A stretch of DNA of 64,000 bases from positions 167,597,740 through 167,661,739 of the forward strand of contig CM043944.1 of assembly GCA_014529385.2 (NCBI GenBank), read 5' to 3'. How positions within the stretch are numbered: the first letter of the stretch is position 1; each line of letters begins with the position of its first letter. Positions 1 to 11,492 of this stretch are shown here, piece after piece. Origin of the DNA: Adiantum capillus-veneris. Lineage: Eukaryota > Streptophyta > Polypodiopsida > Polypodiales > Pteridaceae. The position numbers and the translations under genes were made by a program. The notes under the pieces are model-generated. The model made no database searches. It saw nothing but the letters and a program-made list of their open reading frames with translations, and was not told where the DNA came from.

Positions 1-2281
1 GGTGTTGCTGAGAGGAAAACAGGTCACTGACGGAAATGGCACGATGTATGGTCAAAAGTCAAGCTTTACCGCATTCTTTTTGGCTTGAGGCCATCATGTG
101 TGCTACTTATGTACTTAACAGGTGTCCTACGAAAGCTTTGCAGTCTATTACTCCATATGAATCATGGCATGATAGAAACCCTTCTATTGAGCACATGCGT
201 GTTTTTGGTTGTTTGGAATATGCTTTGGTGCCACAAGTGCAGTGCAGAAAATTGGATGATAAGGCTGTCAAATGTATTTTTGTTGGTTATAGTGCTGAAA
301 GAAAAGGTTACAGGTTGTATCATCCACAAAAAAAACATATTCTGGTTTCTCGGGATGTAGTGTTTGTGGAAGATTCTGTTCAGCCCTTGCTGTCATGTAC
401 TAGAGACAGTAATGTAAGCTCACAGGACATTTATGACACTTTGTTGCCTCTTTTCAGTAGTGGAAATACGAATGTAAGTTCCAATGAGGCAAATGCACAG
501 CCTATGGGGGTTTCTGAAAATGTTTTAGATCAGCCTATTACTGATGCAGATGTACATGATGTACTTGATGAGGAAAGGGCTGAAAATGAGCAGGCTAGAG
601 GTATGCCAAAATGGCTGGTGCACACTTTGCGTGACAGTAAATTGGATGCACCTTTGTCTAGTCGTACTCGTTCAGGCTCTCGCCATGCATCTTATGCATC
701 AGATTGTTATGCTTTGACTGTGTCTAGCTTACATGATGTTGAGGAGCCTCTGACTTTTGATGAAGCACAAAATTCAGAAAATTGGATGGCTGTCATGCAA
801 TTAGAATATGATGCACTTATAGAAAATGACACATGGACTTTATTTGATTTGCCTCCTGGAAAAAAGGCCATTGGTATGAAGTGGGTTTACAAGTTGAAAC
901 GCAAGCCGAATGGTGAGATCGATCGCCATAAGGCTCTACTTGTTGCAAAGGGTTATGCACAGCAAAAAGGCATAGATTATGAAGAGACTTTTGCTCCCAC
1001 TTGTCGTATGACTACTGTGCTTTTTCTATGTGCATTGGCAGCTCATTTTGGTTGGGATGTACATCAATCAGACATTGTTACTGCTTTCTTGAATGGTGAC
1101 ATATTTGAGGAAGTTTATGTAATGCAGCCTCGCGGTTTTGTCATAAAAGGACAAGAGGACAAAGTGTGCAAATGTAACAAGGCTTTGTATGGGTTGAAGC
1201 AATCTCCTCGTGCTTGGTATGAGAAAGCTGACACTCATTTGGTCAAACAAGGCTTTCGTAACAGTCCAACAGAAAGCACATTGTATGTAAAGCGTGAGGG
1301 TGATGTATTTCTCATCGTGGTTCTTTATGTTGATGATTTGATGATCACTTGACCAAATGAGAGACATATTGCTGAATTTAAGGCTGATTTGAATGGTACT
1401 TTCAAGATGAAATATTTGGGGCTGTTGCATCATTACTTGGGTATACAGTTTAAGCAGTGTGATGGTGGTATTGCCTTGTGTCAGAAAAGTTACATAGAGA
1501 CATTGCTATGTAAGTTTGGACTTGAGGATTACAAACCTATTGCCACTCCCATGGAAACAGGTTTGAAGTTGAGTCTACATGATGCTGGCGATCCTGCTGA
1601 TGTCACTCTTTACCAAACTGCGTTGGCTGTCTCATTTATGTATGCAACACGAGGCCGGATATTCAGTTTGCAGTCTCATAGGTCAGCAGATTTATGCATA
1701 GCCTAGGGTCTAATAATTGGCAAGCTGTCAAGAGGATTTTCTGCTACCTTAGTGGCACTTTACATCTTAGCTTGTTTTATCCCAAGGGGGGATCATTGCC
1801 ACCAGACTTACATGCTTTTTTGGACTCAGATTGGGCTGGTTGTTTTGACACGCGAGTGTCCACAAGTGGTTTTTGTTTCATGCTTGGCAGTTCATGTATA
1901 TCATGGTTGAGCAAGAAGCAACCTACTGTGGCCACTTCGAGTTGTGAGGTTGAGTACAGGGCAGTCTTCACAGCTACGGTTGAGTGTGTATGGCTCAGAT
2001 GCCTTATGGATGATTTGGGTGTTGGACAGGACACTGCCAACACTATCTACACTGACAGTCAGAGTGCATTGGCAGTTGTGAGGAACCCAGTTTTTCATGC
2101 TCGCACAAAGCACATTGAGGCGCATTACCACTATGTCAGGGAGAGGCTCTCAGCAGGAGAGATCAGCTTGGCTTATGTGCCAACACAGGACAACCTTGCA
2201 GATCTTTTCACAAAGGCATTGTCTCGTGAGAAGCTTGAAGCTTTCCGCAAAGCTTTGGGCTTACTCCCCTTTGTGGACTGA
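1..2281 (+). pseudogene. copia pol: integrase C-terminal part, reverse transcriptase, RNase H (broken)
   Basis: The first bases encode GVAERK, the usual context of the integrase catalytic Glu; a frameshift near 28-32 moves reading to the frame of the ATG at 36. The integrase C-terminal region includes RVFGCLEY and CIFVGYS. The RVT_2 reverse transcriptase runs from WTLFDLPPGKKAIGMKWVYK through AFLNGD and ALYGLKQSPRAWYE to the catalytic YVDDL, ending at a TGA (1350-1352). Reading resumes at 1389 with MKYLGLLHHYLGIQ, shifts frame near 1620 and meets a TAG near 1679. RNase H (1694-2281) has acidic residues in LDSDWAGC, SSCEVEYRA and YTDSQSALAV, then HIEAHYHYVRE and LADLFTKAL. Such a polyprotein would copy and integrate the element. 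At least two frameshifts and two stops make this a pseudogene. Confidence 0.93.
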
Positions 2282-2342
2282 TCCTGTCCTCAGGGCATGG
2301 CACTTCCCTTTACTCATGTGCCAGCTCTTGTTCACCGCATCA

Positions 2343-2356
2343 CTCGAGGGGGGATT
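2343..2356 (+). promoter_or_regulatory. Polypurine tract of the copia element
   Basis: The purine run GAGGGGGGA lies just before the TGTTACC start of the LTR and about 60 bases after the pol stop. This is the usual position of the plus-strand primer. Confidence 0.75.
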
Positions 2357-2583
2357 TGTTACCATATACATGTGGTAGTGATGTGTGTGAACACACTAGG
2401 ACCGCCGGGGCATTTTTTCCCTCTTTAGGAGTTTTTTTCCCTTGTGCATTGTATATACGCCCATCACTCTAGGGCTATCCATCTTTCCATTGCACACTAA
2501 GTAACACACTCTCTATTGTGTGCCTTTAGCTTTCTTCGTCTTCTCCAAGCTGTGTGTGTTTCTCTGCAACCCTAATTCCAACA
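2357..2583 (+). repeat. 3' LTR of the copia element
   Basis: The LTR starts TGTTACCATA right after the polypurine tract and probably ends in CCAACA near 2583 (2585 is also possible), giving about 227 bp. A TATA-like TGTATATAC at about 2449 would be the promoter. The other LTR is outside the window, so the 3' boundary is a reading based on the TG...CA rule. Confidence 0.65.
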
Positions 2584-4825
2584 CACATTTTTCTTTGTTT
2601 GACTTATACATAGCCTCAATATACCATCATCTCCTTGCTTGTATAGACTTCTAGCTATTAGCATTAGTGTTTGTGTTTGCTCAATGATTGATGACCGCCT
2701 TTCAATCTATAGTGATCTAGTGGTGAGGAAAGGTATGACATATTCGCTCCACCTTGGAACCATTTCTATATTGAATAGATAACAATGTGGTAGGTCATCA
2801 TCAACTTTGTGGGGTGCTTCTCCATGATCAGTCAATTTAGATAAATGGTTAACCCTTTAATGTGTGGTCTCTTTTTTGACTACCACAATGAAATCAAATT
2901 GAAGCAATATAATAAACTATCAAACAATACATTGGATAGGGAAAAAGGGGGAACACACCCGACACACAAGCACATTGCCTCTTTATAGCCCAAGATATAC
3001 ACATCACCCAAATCCACTAAACTTCACCTTCAAAATTCTACATTCACACAGGCAAACCACCTTTTGCACACAACACAATGCACACACACGCTGACACAAC
3101 ACCACACCACACTCACATTTCATCGTCGTTCATCTCTACCCTCACACCACACACACCAATTCTCTGACTCACTCTATCCAAAAACAAGAACTGCCCGTTC
3201 GGGTGGACACACACTTCCACAAGCCGACTCCACGGGCCAAAGACGAGAGCAAGAGAAAGAGAAGGGAGCAAGGTGAGAATCGACGCCCAAGCGCGGTGGT
3301 GTAGGCTTTAATTCATCACCGAAAACACTTTACAAGGCCATGAGTGCCAAGATGTGGTCGGCTCGGAAAAAAGCACACCATCCAAGTTCTACTTCAAACA
3401 AAAAACGATGAGGGCAATCCCTCTCTGGCTCCTCGTTGTACCACTGGCTTTGCAAGGCTTTTGGCTCTGCCAGAACAATCTCCAAAAAACTTTTCGTTTG
3501 ATCTCCTCTAAAGGACTCCCTCGTTGACAACTGAGAGAATCCCCAAAAAGTGAGCAAAAATATGTTTTATAGGGTCCCCCTTTTTTTAATTTCTTTTTTC
3601 TTTTTTCCAACTTTCTAAAAATGGCCCAAGCATAAGCACCGATGCTAGTGCTCTTTGAGCTTCCTCTTAAAACTTTTTTCGTTTTCCCTCTTAGCTTTAG
3701 GTTTTGAAGCTATCAAACTTTCAATGGGCATAACTCATTCACCGGGACTCCGATTTCCAAGTTGTGACTTCTTTCTTACTTCCCATGATGCATATTGCCC
3801 TATAGGACATGATCAATAAATAAAAAACCCGCAAGATGGCTCAACAATTAATGCGGTCAAGTGGACGCACACCTAGTCCTTGAAAAATCTTCAACTGGCT
3901 ATAACTTGCTCTGTAGAGCTTCGATTCACAATCGGAAAGGACCGGAATGGTCCATAACATGAGCACTTCAAACCTATCCACTAATATCTTCTCTGGCCAC
4001 CTGTCCCCAATTGCTCTGTACGTCAAGGTTCTGCAACACCTTCCAACTTCAAACTTGAATATCTTGCGCACTATGGCTTTGTTTGAAGAGCTGTTTGGAT
4101 GGGCTTCTAGAGCATCTTGACCATTACATTCTAGAGCACCAACTCAGCATTTTGGACACTAGGACTCACCATCCTAGCTGACACTTTCTAGGGCCTTCTT
4201 GACCTAAAAAGCAACATCACGCATACTTTTCGTTGCCACTTGCCTTCCTAGGGACTTGGTACCTACTTTAGCCTTCTGCATTGCACCTATCTGCAGCCTT
4301 AACATGACATTGTACACTTCCTAGCTTGGACCAACTTTGGTTGCACCATCATTGTCCACCCCCTTGTTGAACGTTCATGTTCAACCACACACGTGCTTAT
4401 TGCACTAAAAAATTGCACACCCAAACAAGCACTTTGTACACCACAAAACACGCTACCACATGTACATGACCTAGCACCTTCTACCCTCCACCTTTGCTCA
4501 AGTGGGTTGCCCAACCCCCTACTTCACAACATGGCCACCGCCTGGGTCAAACACTTGGCTTTGGTCTCGTTCATCCACCTGCACTAGGTTTACATAGTGC
4601 CGCACCATGGCATATAGCCAACCACACACCCAAATTGCCAATATCATATCCTCACTGTGCCAAACATGCAATGGCATACCACCCACTTCAAAAAAAACAC
4701 CACCAAGAATATCATCACTATCATCAGATACACCATCACTCGTACTAAACATAACATGCTCTCTTTCCCAACCATGGAAAGCGCCTCCTTTTCCAAGTCC
4801 AGCCACCCTTTGTCTTTACAATTAA
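2584..4825. other. No recognisable gene; probable old retroelement-derived noncoding DNA
   Basis: No protein motif was recognised in any frame. A minus-strand TATA-like CTATAAAG near 2982-2990 and wording such as CATAACTCATTCACCGGGAC (about 3729) resemble noncoding parts of plant LTR retrotransposons, but no paired LTR, primer site or coding domain was found. CACTA-1 is inserted at its right edge. Confidence 0.4.
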
Positions 4826-4828
4826 TAA

Positions 4829-4975
4829 CACTACAAGAGGCTCTTCATATTAGCGACGCTCACACAGCGACACTCAAAAAAAAAATTCCCGGCGTCGCTA
4901 TGAGCGTCGCAAATTTACAAAGAAATTTGCGACGCTCATAGCGACGCTTATAGCGACGCTCATAGCGACGCCGGC
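4829..4975. repeat. 5' terminal and subterminal repeat array of CACTA-1
   Basis: About seven copies of GCGTCGCTATGA or its complement follow the terminal repeat. Two blocks form an inverted repeat with 25-bp perfect arms (4892-4916 and 4923-4947) around a 6-base spacer ACAAAG. In En/Spm elements subterminal motifs of this kind bind the element-encoded TNPA-type protein; binding here is inferred. Confidence 0.85.
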
Positions 4976-5003
4976 TGGGGTAAAAAAATAACCGAGCGCG
5001 CCC

Positions 5004-5032
5004 AAAAACTCAGATCTCAGATCTGAGTTTTT
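5004..5032. repeat. Perfect 14-1-14 inverted repeat, 5' side of CACTA-1
   Basis: The arm AAAAACTCAGATCT (5004-5017), a single C, then the exact complement (5019-5032). A repeat of the same geometry occurs near the 3' end at 11446-11474. Confidence 0.9.
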
Positions 5033-5068
5033 CGGCGCCCTCAAGCAAGGAGTAGGTAACGCTCTCCC

Positions 5069-5113
<45 letters not shown>

Positions 5114-5200
5114 CTTCTCCACACACACACACACGAGGAGAGGAAGGAGAGCCAGGTATGCTCCTTCCCTCTCCTCATTCTCATGTTCCCTTCCCCTCTT

Positions 5201-5233
<33 letters not shown>

Positions 5234-5515
5234 TACACACACACACATAGTGTTTTTGAGAGAGAGAGAGAGAGAGAGTACAAACAAAAACAAAAACGCA
5301 CACACACATACATAAACAAAGAATGCACACACACATTGAGAGAGAAAAAGAGAGAGAGAGCATGCATAAACAAAAAACGCACGCATAGAGAGAGGAAAAG
5401 AGAGAGAGAGAACATGCATAAACAAAAAACGCACACATTGAGAGAGGAAAAGAGAGAGAAAACATGCATACGATCCAAAAAAACGCACACACATTGAGAG
5501 AGAAAGAGAGAGAAA
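5069..5515. repeat. Microsatellites and a roughly 57-bp minisatellite in the CACTA-1 leader
   Basis: (CT)n and (CA)n tracts (5069-5130, 5200-5248) are followed by imperfect tandem units (about 5330-5515) built from a GAGAGA run, CATGCATAAACAAAAAACGC and an ACACATTGAGAG tail. Reading frames through this stretch are low-complexity and were not taken as genes. The stretch to 6260 is AT-rich leader with repeated TTAACGTCGTAGGAAACTA-like and TAGATTTACGTTTATTT-like phrases. Confidence 0.85.
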
Positions 5516-6263
5516 CTAATTTAACGTCGTAGGAAACTAATTAAAATTAAAAGACCTAAAGATCTAGCCGACGAGGAGTTGAACTCAAGACCTATTATTC
5601 AAGAGGGAAATGGCATAATCAATCTATCATACTTGGCATGGGTGATAGAAAGGTTATACCATTTATCTCTTTTTATTGGCACACACATCCACACACGCGC
5701 ACACACACAAGAAGAAGAGAGTTATAACGTCGTAGGAAACTATCTTAAAAGACGTTAAAGATTAGGTTATATGTAGACTTACATTAAATTAGATTTAGGT
5801 TTATTTTTAACTAGATTTACGTTTATTTAAGCTAGATTTAGATTTACGTTATATTAGATTAGATTTAGGTCTCCATAGACTACGATGCCTGCATGAAGCG
5901 GGTGAAGAAAGACCTCAATGGAATATAGGGTATTGCTGCCTTCACTCATGGTGGGCTCCGTCGATCCAAAAGTACTGGTGAAATGTCTTCAGAAGATAGG
6001 GAAGAAGGTGGATCTTCAGGGCGGCAAGAGTCACTACATCCCCGACACAATGACCATCTAGACAACCTCTAGTCATTAGACTTACGTTAAATTAGATTTA
6101 GCTTTATTTTTAGTTAGATTTACGTTTATTTAGATTTACGCTTATTTACGTTAGATCGAGTCCACGCAAGAATTACTTACGGTTTAGGGTTTAGAGTTAG
6201 ACGAACAGTGAAAAGATCTACTGTGAAAAGATGTTAAGATGAAGTGAAGTGCTACAGCTAGAG

Positions 6264-6445
6264 AAGAGGCAAAGGGGTTTTGTCCACTACATGCAGTATC
6301 ATGTAGACGTGGGTGTGTAGATTTCTTGTACCCACAAATATAGGTATTGACCAATAAAGACGAGATTATAACCCGGTGGTTCTGATCTCCGTGCACCTCT
6401 AGACCGAGGTGTGCGGGGATTGAACATGACTAGAGAATGTGAGGT

Positions 6446-6446
<1 letters not shown>
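6264..6446 (+). promoter_or_regulatory. Conserved noncoding block with a 15-bp-stem hairpin, upstream of tnp2 (CACTA-1)
   Basis: This block matches 39539-39716 of CACTA-2 closely. Shared words include GAGGCAAAGGGGTTTTGTC, GACCAATAAAGACGAGATT, ACCCGGTGGT and GACTAGAGAATG. A stem 6385-6399 pairs with 6406-6420 around the loop TAGACC. Three positions that differ from a perfect stem are G-U wobbles in plus-strand RNA. Position, about 100 bases before the transposase ATG, fits a 5' UTR element or promoter-proximal structure. Function is unknown. Confidence 0.7.

Positions 6447-6448
<2 letters not shown>

Positions 6449-6481
<33 letters not shown>
6449..6481. repeat. (GA)n microsatellite
   Basis: A simple GA repeat lies between the conserved hairpin block and the transposase start codon. 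Confidence 0.9.
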
Positions 6482-6483
<2 letters not shown>

Positions 6484-6545
6484 GACGAAGAATGCCAATA
6501 GAATATTAAATTTGTTGTCCAGGTTATAAGTTTTTTATCCTCATT

Positions 6546-9500
6546 ATGAGTAGCGACGAGGATGTGGGACCGTCCAACCGAAACACCTATCTCTCAACGA
6601 GGGTCTTATGTCCTTATAATCACTGCAAGCATGCTGTGCGACGGACAAGACGTGTTTCTGTGCAGCACGTTCGCGAATTTGGCGAGTTCGATCCATCTAT
6701 TATAGATCGAGTTGTTGCCAATTATAACTCGTCGGACTCTGACGCTGGCCAACAAGCAGCAATCTTGCAACCCAATAGACGTGTTTGCAGGCGCTTTGGT
6801 CAAGCAGCATATGTGAGGCCACAAGATGTAGCCTCTGACAGCTCGGGGGATGATCATGCAGAGCACATTCCCAACGAGGCAATGTTTGAGCCCGAGATTG
6901 ATGAAATGATCGAAACGATCATGGATTCAGAAATGCTTATCTATGATGATATGAAAAGTGAAGCCGATACGCCATTGTATAATGGAGCACGTATGTCTAG
7001 ATTGAAAGCACTCCTGGTTCTTCTCAACATGCAGGCAAAGTTTGGATGGAGTGACACTAGCGTCACAGCGCTTTTCAGGTGATCTATTACAATTAGTTTA
7101 CTTTAATAGAACTCTAAATGTATAATGATCTGATAGATTTTTACACGACTGTATCATATTTTTATGTTGTGTAGATTGCTGAAAGAGCACATACTACCAG
7201 CTGACAATGTGATGCCAGATTCCCGAGATGAAGCAAGAAAGATTTTGCGAAACTTGGGGATGGATTACAATTCTATCCACGCTTGTCCTAATGACTGCAT
7301 TCTTTTCAGAGGGGAATACATAGACATGGAGAAGTGTCCGAAATGTGATTCCGAAAGATATCGAGTAGATCTCCACGGGACAAAAATTCCACAAAAGGTT
7401 TTGCGACATTTCCCTCTGCTTCCTTGCATCAAGCATTTCTTCGAATGTAAGTCCATGGCCGCCCTAGCATCATGGCATGAGGAGAATAAATCTTCGGATG
7501 GTGTGCTACGAATTCCTGCAGATTGCGTAGCGTGGAAACATATAGATGGAACATGGTCGGATTTTGCCAGGGAAGCTCGAAATTTGCGCTTAGGCCTGGC
7601 TATGGATGGCGTAAATCCATTTGGTCAAAGATCAACATCTTATAGTGTATGGCCCGTTGTCATCGTCAACTACAACATTCTCCCGTGGTTGACTACGAAG
7701 AAAGGGCACCTATGGCTAAGCTTGATTGTGCCAGGGCGATATAAAGTGGGGAATATGGATGTGTATCTTCGTCCACTATTGGAAGAGCTACAACAATTGT
7801 GGATTGGCATAGAGGTGGTGGATATGAGCTGACACACAGGACGACGGAATGCTTTGATCAGAGGCATTCTAATGTGGACCATGCATGACTATCCCGGGCT
7901 AACAGAATGCTCAGGTGATCTATTGACACTCCTCACTCAGACACTGTAAATCTTGTTTTTTCCCATAGTTGATCTATTATCATGTGTATACATGCAGGGC
8001 TTCAAACAAGCGGATACAGAGCATGTGTCACATGTGGACCTAGACTGAATGCACGTAGGGCACCCTCACTGAAGAAGCAAATCTACGAAGGTCATCAAGC
8101 GTATCTTCCAGAGAATCATGTGTTACGCGACGGCTTTTTGGGAAGAGAGCCACCAAGGATGTCTGCACAAGCATGGTTAGAGCAGAAGGAGATGTGCAAT
8201 GACGGATTGCCTCCAGGGATGAAGAGACTATCTCTATGGTACGAGTTACCATACTGGCCCTGACTCATGATCAATCACTTGCTCGATCCAATGCACATAT
8301 TCAAGAATGTGGGTAATCTACTATGGGACCATTTGACCGGCAAGAAAGATACTTTGGGAGCCAGAGTTGACCTTAGAAATGTGGATCGTATGGAGCAATA
8401 TTGGCCGCAAACAGCGTCTGATGGATCGATAAAACTCCCTAAAGCACCATGGATTTTCACAGGAGCCCAAGAACGCAAAGTAAAAGAGACCATTCGATCT
8501 TTGCGGACCCCCACTGGCGTAATGCACTCGCTCTGAACGTGTTTTACTAAAGAAGAAAAACTTACCGGTTTGAAGTCACACGATTGGCATAAAATGTGTC
8601 AGGTACGTTCATAGTGGACTTTAATATCATTGCATAAAATGTGGACTTTAATATCATTGCTGCACATACTTTACAGTTTATTTTACCGGTTGCCATTAAG
8701 GGATGTTTGTCTCTCGACATCCGTAACACAATCTACAAACTTGCAAAGCTGGTGCAATGGATCTCACAAAAGGAGATCAACGTAGACTCCATACCATTCG
8801 CCAAACTAAATGCTGCGGAGCTTGTGTGCATGTTTGAGAAACATTTTCCTACTACAATGCTAACCATTCAGGTGCATCTTCTTGTTCACATAGTTGATGA
8901 GGTGGAAATAGCTGGCACAGTTCATTCCAGATGGATGTTCTTCTTAGAGCGTTTCATGAAAACTCTTAAGGGATATGTGCGTCAAAAGGCACGTCCGGAG
9001 GGTAGCATGGCAGAAGGTTGGTTGGTATCAGAGTCCCTAGTGTACATTGGAGAGTGGCTAGACGGATTTGATAAATCCCGGGACACGCTATGGCGAACCA
9101 TAGATGATGAGCGCATATCTGGGATTGTCATGTGCAATCTCGGTGTTGAGAAGAAGATGACGGAAGATCTAGAGGCTAAAATCAACCGATTTTGCATGCT
9201 TCACAATCCAGTGATGCAAAAGTGGATTTCACAATATGAGGATGCAAAGCAAGAGCGACAAAGGGCACGAATCGAGTGGAGACGGGGAAGACGACCACCG
9301 ATGCACTATCCAGCGGTTCTGGAGAGCCTACTAACCTTCATGAGCTTAAGATGGTTGCACAACCAATTGAAAAGCGCACAACAATGCGGTGACGAAGTGA
9401 CTGAAGAAGAGTGGGAGTACTCTCGGGGTTGCGCGACCAAGGTAAGTTTGCAATGTACGACTAGCAAGTGACTTTATTTATAAACGTTTGAACGGCCACT

Positions 9501-9602
9501 CATAATCTTTGTTCGTTGTAGTATAAGTCATACACAGCAGCATGGTGTAAAGGTCGACATTTTAGGGTGGAACGAATCGACAAAAAGCGTTTTACTCTCT
9601 AA
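6546..9602 (+). pseudogene. tnp2-type CACTA transposase, five exons, three in-frame stops
   Basis: Likely exons with GT-AG introns are 6546-7078, 7175-7914, 7998-8602, 8677-9441 and 9522-9602. Exon 1 starts at the ATG at 6546 and has the transposase-associated N-terminal zinc-binding look (CPYNHCKHAVRRTRRVSVQH). Exon 2 carries the Transposase_21 signature IHACPNDCILFRGEY and CPKCDSERY, then LLEELQQLWIG and GILMWTMHDYPG. Exon 3 has NHLLDPMHIFKNVGNLLWDH. Exon 4 is DUF4218-like (SRWMFFLERFMKTLKGYVR, ARPEGSMAEGWLVSESLVY). The protein would bind and cut the element ends in the nucleus. In-frame TGA codons lie at 7830-7832, 8261-8263 and 8534-8536; each is one C-to-T change from CGA (Arg), which fits CpG decay. 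Otherwise the frame is continuous across all introns. Confidence 0.92.
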
Positions 9603-9814
9603 GTACCTTCCATGGTGTATAACGCTCTTTTCTACTCGCGCTCACATCTTTTGATTGAAAATTCTGAGTTTTAGACTTGCCTCTTCTATCACTCAATTCA
9701 TTGCGTCATTGTATTTATATGCGTCATTACGTCATTGTATTTAATGGTCTTTGCGTCATTGTCTACTCTATTCATTCAATATTAAGTTTAAATATTCGTG
9801 TGTTTAATGCAGGT

Positions 9815-11127
9815 ATGGATGATGAGGAGTTTCTTTCTTCTTTGTCACCGCAGCAGAGACAGTGGTACGTGGAGCGTCATCGCTCTGGCCAACATCGCGC
9901 GTTCCTACTCCATCCGCATCTCCCTCTCTTTCGGAGCATTCGGCGCGCTCCGAAGCTTCGGCGTCGACGAGACGAGCTTCACACTCGTCTAGACACCGGC
10001 GTTCTAGTGGTGGCGGTGGCGGTTGTTGTGGGGATTCCGCCACCGATGCCTCCACACCGCCTCGTGTTCGACGAGGCTCTTTACCCTCCCCTTCTTTGCC
10101 CGCCCCCACACCAGCCACAGCATCGCCATCTACGCCAGGTTTTGCACGGCTGACTGTTCCTAGAAGCTACACACCTCTACCTACTCCGCCAGGAGCCACC
10201 CCACTCGACACTCCTCGCTTCGGGGCCCAGACGCCGGTGGAGACACCTGACGTCCGTACCCCCATCGACACGCCGCTAGAGACCCCTGTCGGGACACCCA
10301 GGTTCACGCGTCACCGGCCAGAGGGCTTGCCTTACTCCGTCGACATCAGCGGCGGCATCATCATGGATGATGACGGCAAGAAGGTGATCTCGCGCATGCG
10401 TGGTCTTTGCTCTCAGCTGTTTAGACACTACATACTAAACAAATGGAGTGAAGTACCAAGTGATTTAAAAAACAGAGTCATCAGCATACTTCATGATGAG
10501 TTTCCCGTTCCAACACGGGATTAGCGCTTCAATGAAGACCTGATGAAGATTCGAATGCGCGAATACTGCAAACACAAGCGTTCCGAAGTGCAAAAAGAAA
10601 TCAAGAATGGGTGGAACAGGCCAGATTGGCTGGCCAAAGAAGATTGGAAGAATGCGAAGAAAGCAGCGCGCGAGAATCCCGACAAGTGGAAGCAACAAAA
10701 GGATGCAGCCAGAGCGCGAGTAGAGGCAGGGAGCTCGCATCACTTGGGGAGCGGTGGATGGGCATCATTTGAGGCCGATTTTGTAAGTGTTTTTACATTG
10801 CTCTTTATGCATGTTCGATAGTTTAGGGTTTATGAGTTTTTTAGTTCTAACATAATGAAATCTTTGTATGTTTTGACAGTGGTCGATGACAGGACGTGAT
10901 CCCACACCGTACGAGCGCGAGTACGCAGGCAGGAAGGGCTTAAACGCCCTGATGGACATTCTCAGTTCTCGCGGCGGCATGGTTAGTATTAGGGTTTACT
11001 CTTTTTTATTTTTTGTATTGTTTTATAAATGTCGTTATATGTTTATACTTACTGAAAGCTGTCTTATTGTCTTTTTTTGCAGAATCCGACAGATACGCCG
11101 CTTGGACGCGATGAGACGTCTGACTAG
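9815..11127 (+). pseudogene. Second CACTA gene, PF03004 (Transposase_24/PTTA-En-Spm) type, frameshifted
   Basis: Likely exons are 9815-10782, 10880-10981 and 11083-11127. The start MDDEEFLSSLSPQQRQWYVE is followed by a needed frameshift near 9890. Next come a Ser/Thr/Pro-rich stretch with GGGGGCCGDSATDASTPP and repeated TP(L/V)(D/E)TP motifs, an in-frame TAG (10522-10524), and a basic part (WNRPDWLAKEDWKNAKKAAR, then HHLGSGGWASFEADF) typical of PF03004. Such proteins are the accessory (TNP1/TNPA-like) partners of tnp2 transposases and are thought to bind subterminal repeats. The homologue in CACTA-2 (40826-41961) is open throughout, which confirms the frameshift and stop here as damage. The domain call is by motif recall. 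Confidence 0.82.
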
Positions 11128-11445
11128 ACGATGTCAGTTTAGCCGTAGCTAGATAGCATTAGTTTAGGGTTTCTCATAGCTTATGTATCATGAGACGGAT
11201 TTTATACGTCTTTTTGAACCATGTATATTATTACATTTGTCACCGCAGTTCCTTTTGCCAATCAATTCTTTATGCCTATGATGTTGTACAATTGTCATTA
11301 TTACATTTGCCAATCAATTCATTTTGCCTATGATGTGTACAATTGTCAATTTTGCAAACAATGCGTCTTGTGGGTGACTATTTTGGGTCTATTATCTACC
11401 TTTGCACTTTTTTTAAAAAGTGAATCAAGTACAATATGGTTGATG

Positions 11446-11474
11446 GGTGGCAGGGCATTCAATGCCCTGCCACC
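11446..11474. repeat. Perfect 14-1-14 inverted repeat, 3' side of CACTA-1
   Basis: The arm GGTGGCAGGGCATT (11446-11459), a single C, then its exact complement (11461-11474). It sits just inside the 3' subterminal array. CACTA-2 has a related foldback at the same place (42531-42620). It could end transcription, help RNA 3' processing or act in transposition. Confidence 0.88.
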
Positions 11475-11492
11475 AAAAAAAAATTCTCTCGG

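Larger units (their letters stand above)
1..2583 (+). mobile_element. Ty1/copia LTR retrotransposon, 3' part, truncated by the window start
   Basis: The order is end of integrase core, integrase C-terminal region, reverse transcriptase, RNase H, polypurine tract and 3' LTR. Integrase before reverse transcriptase is diagnostic of Ty1/copia rather than Ty3/gypsy. The 5' LTR, gag and protease lie outside the window, so no target-site duplication can be tested. Several frameshifts and stops show the copy is dead. Confidence 0.93.

Noticed and set aside
1068-1433. 121-codon minus-strand frame in the copia reverse transcriptase
   Set aside because: Shadow of the plus-strand RVT_2 coding sequence.
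3330-4806. Minus-strand frames of 70-95 codons
   Set aside because: No recognisable motif, no conserved context, and lengths expected by chance.
5069-5497. Reading frames of 85-140 codons on both strands
   Set aside because: They consist of Ser-Leu, Thr-His, Cys-Val or Arg-Glu runs from CT/GA/CA microsatellites and have no sequence complexity.
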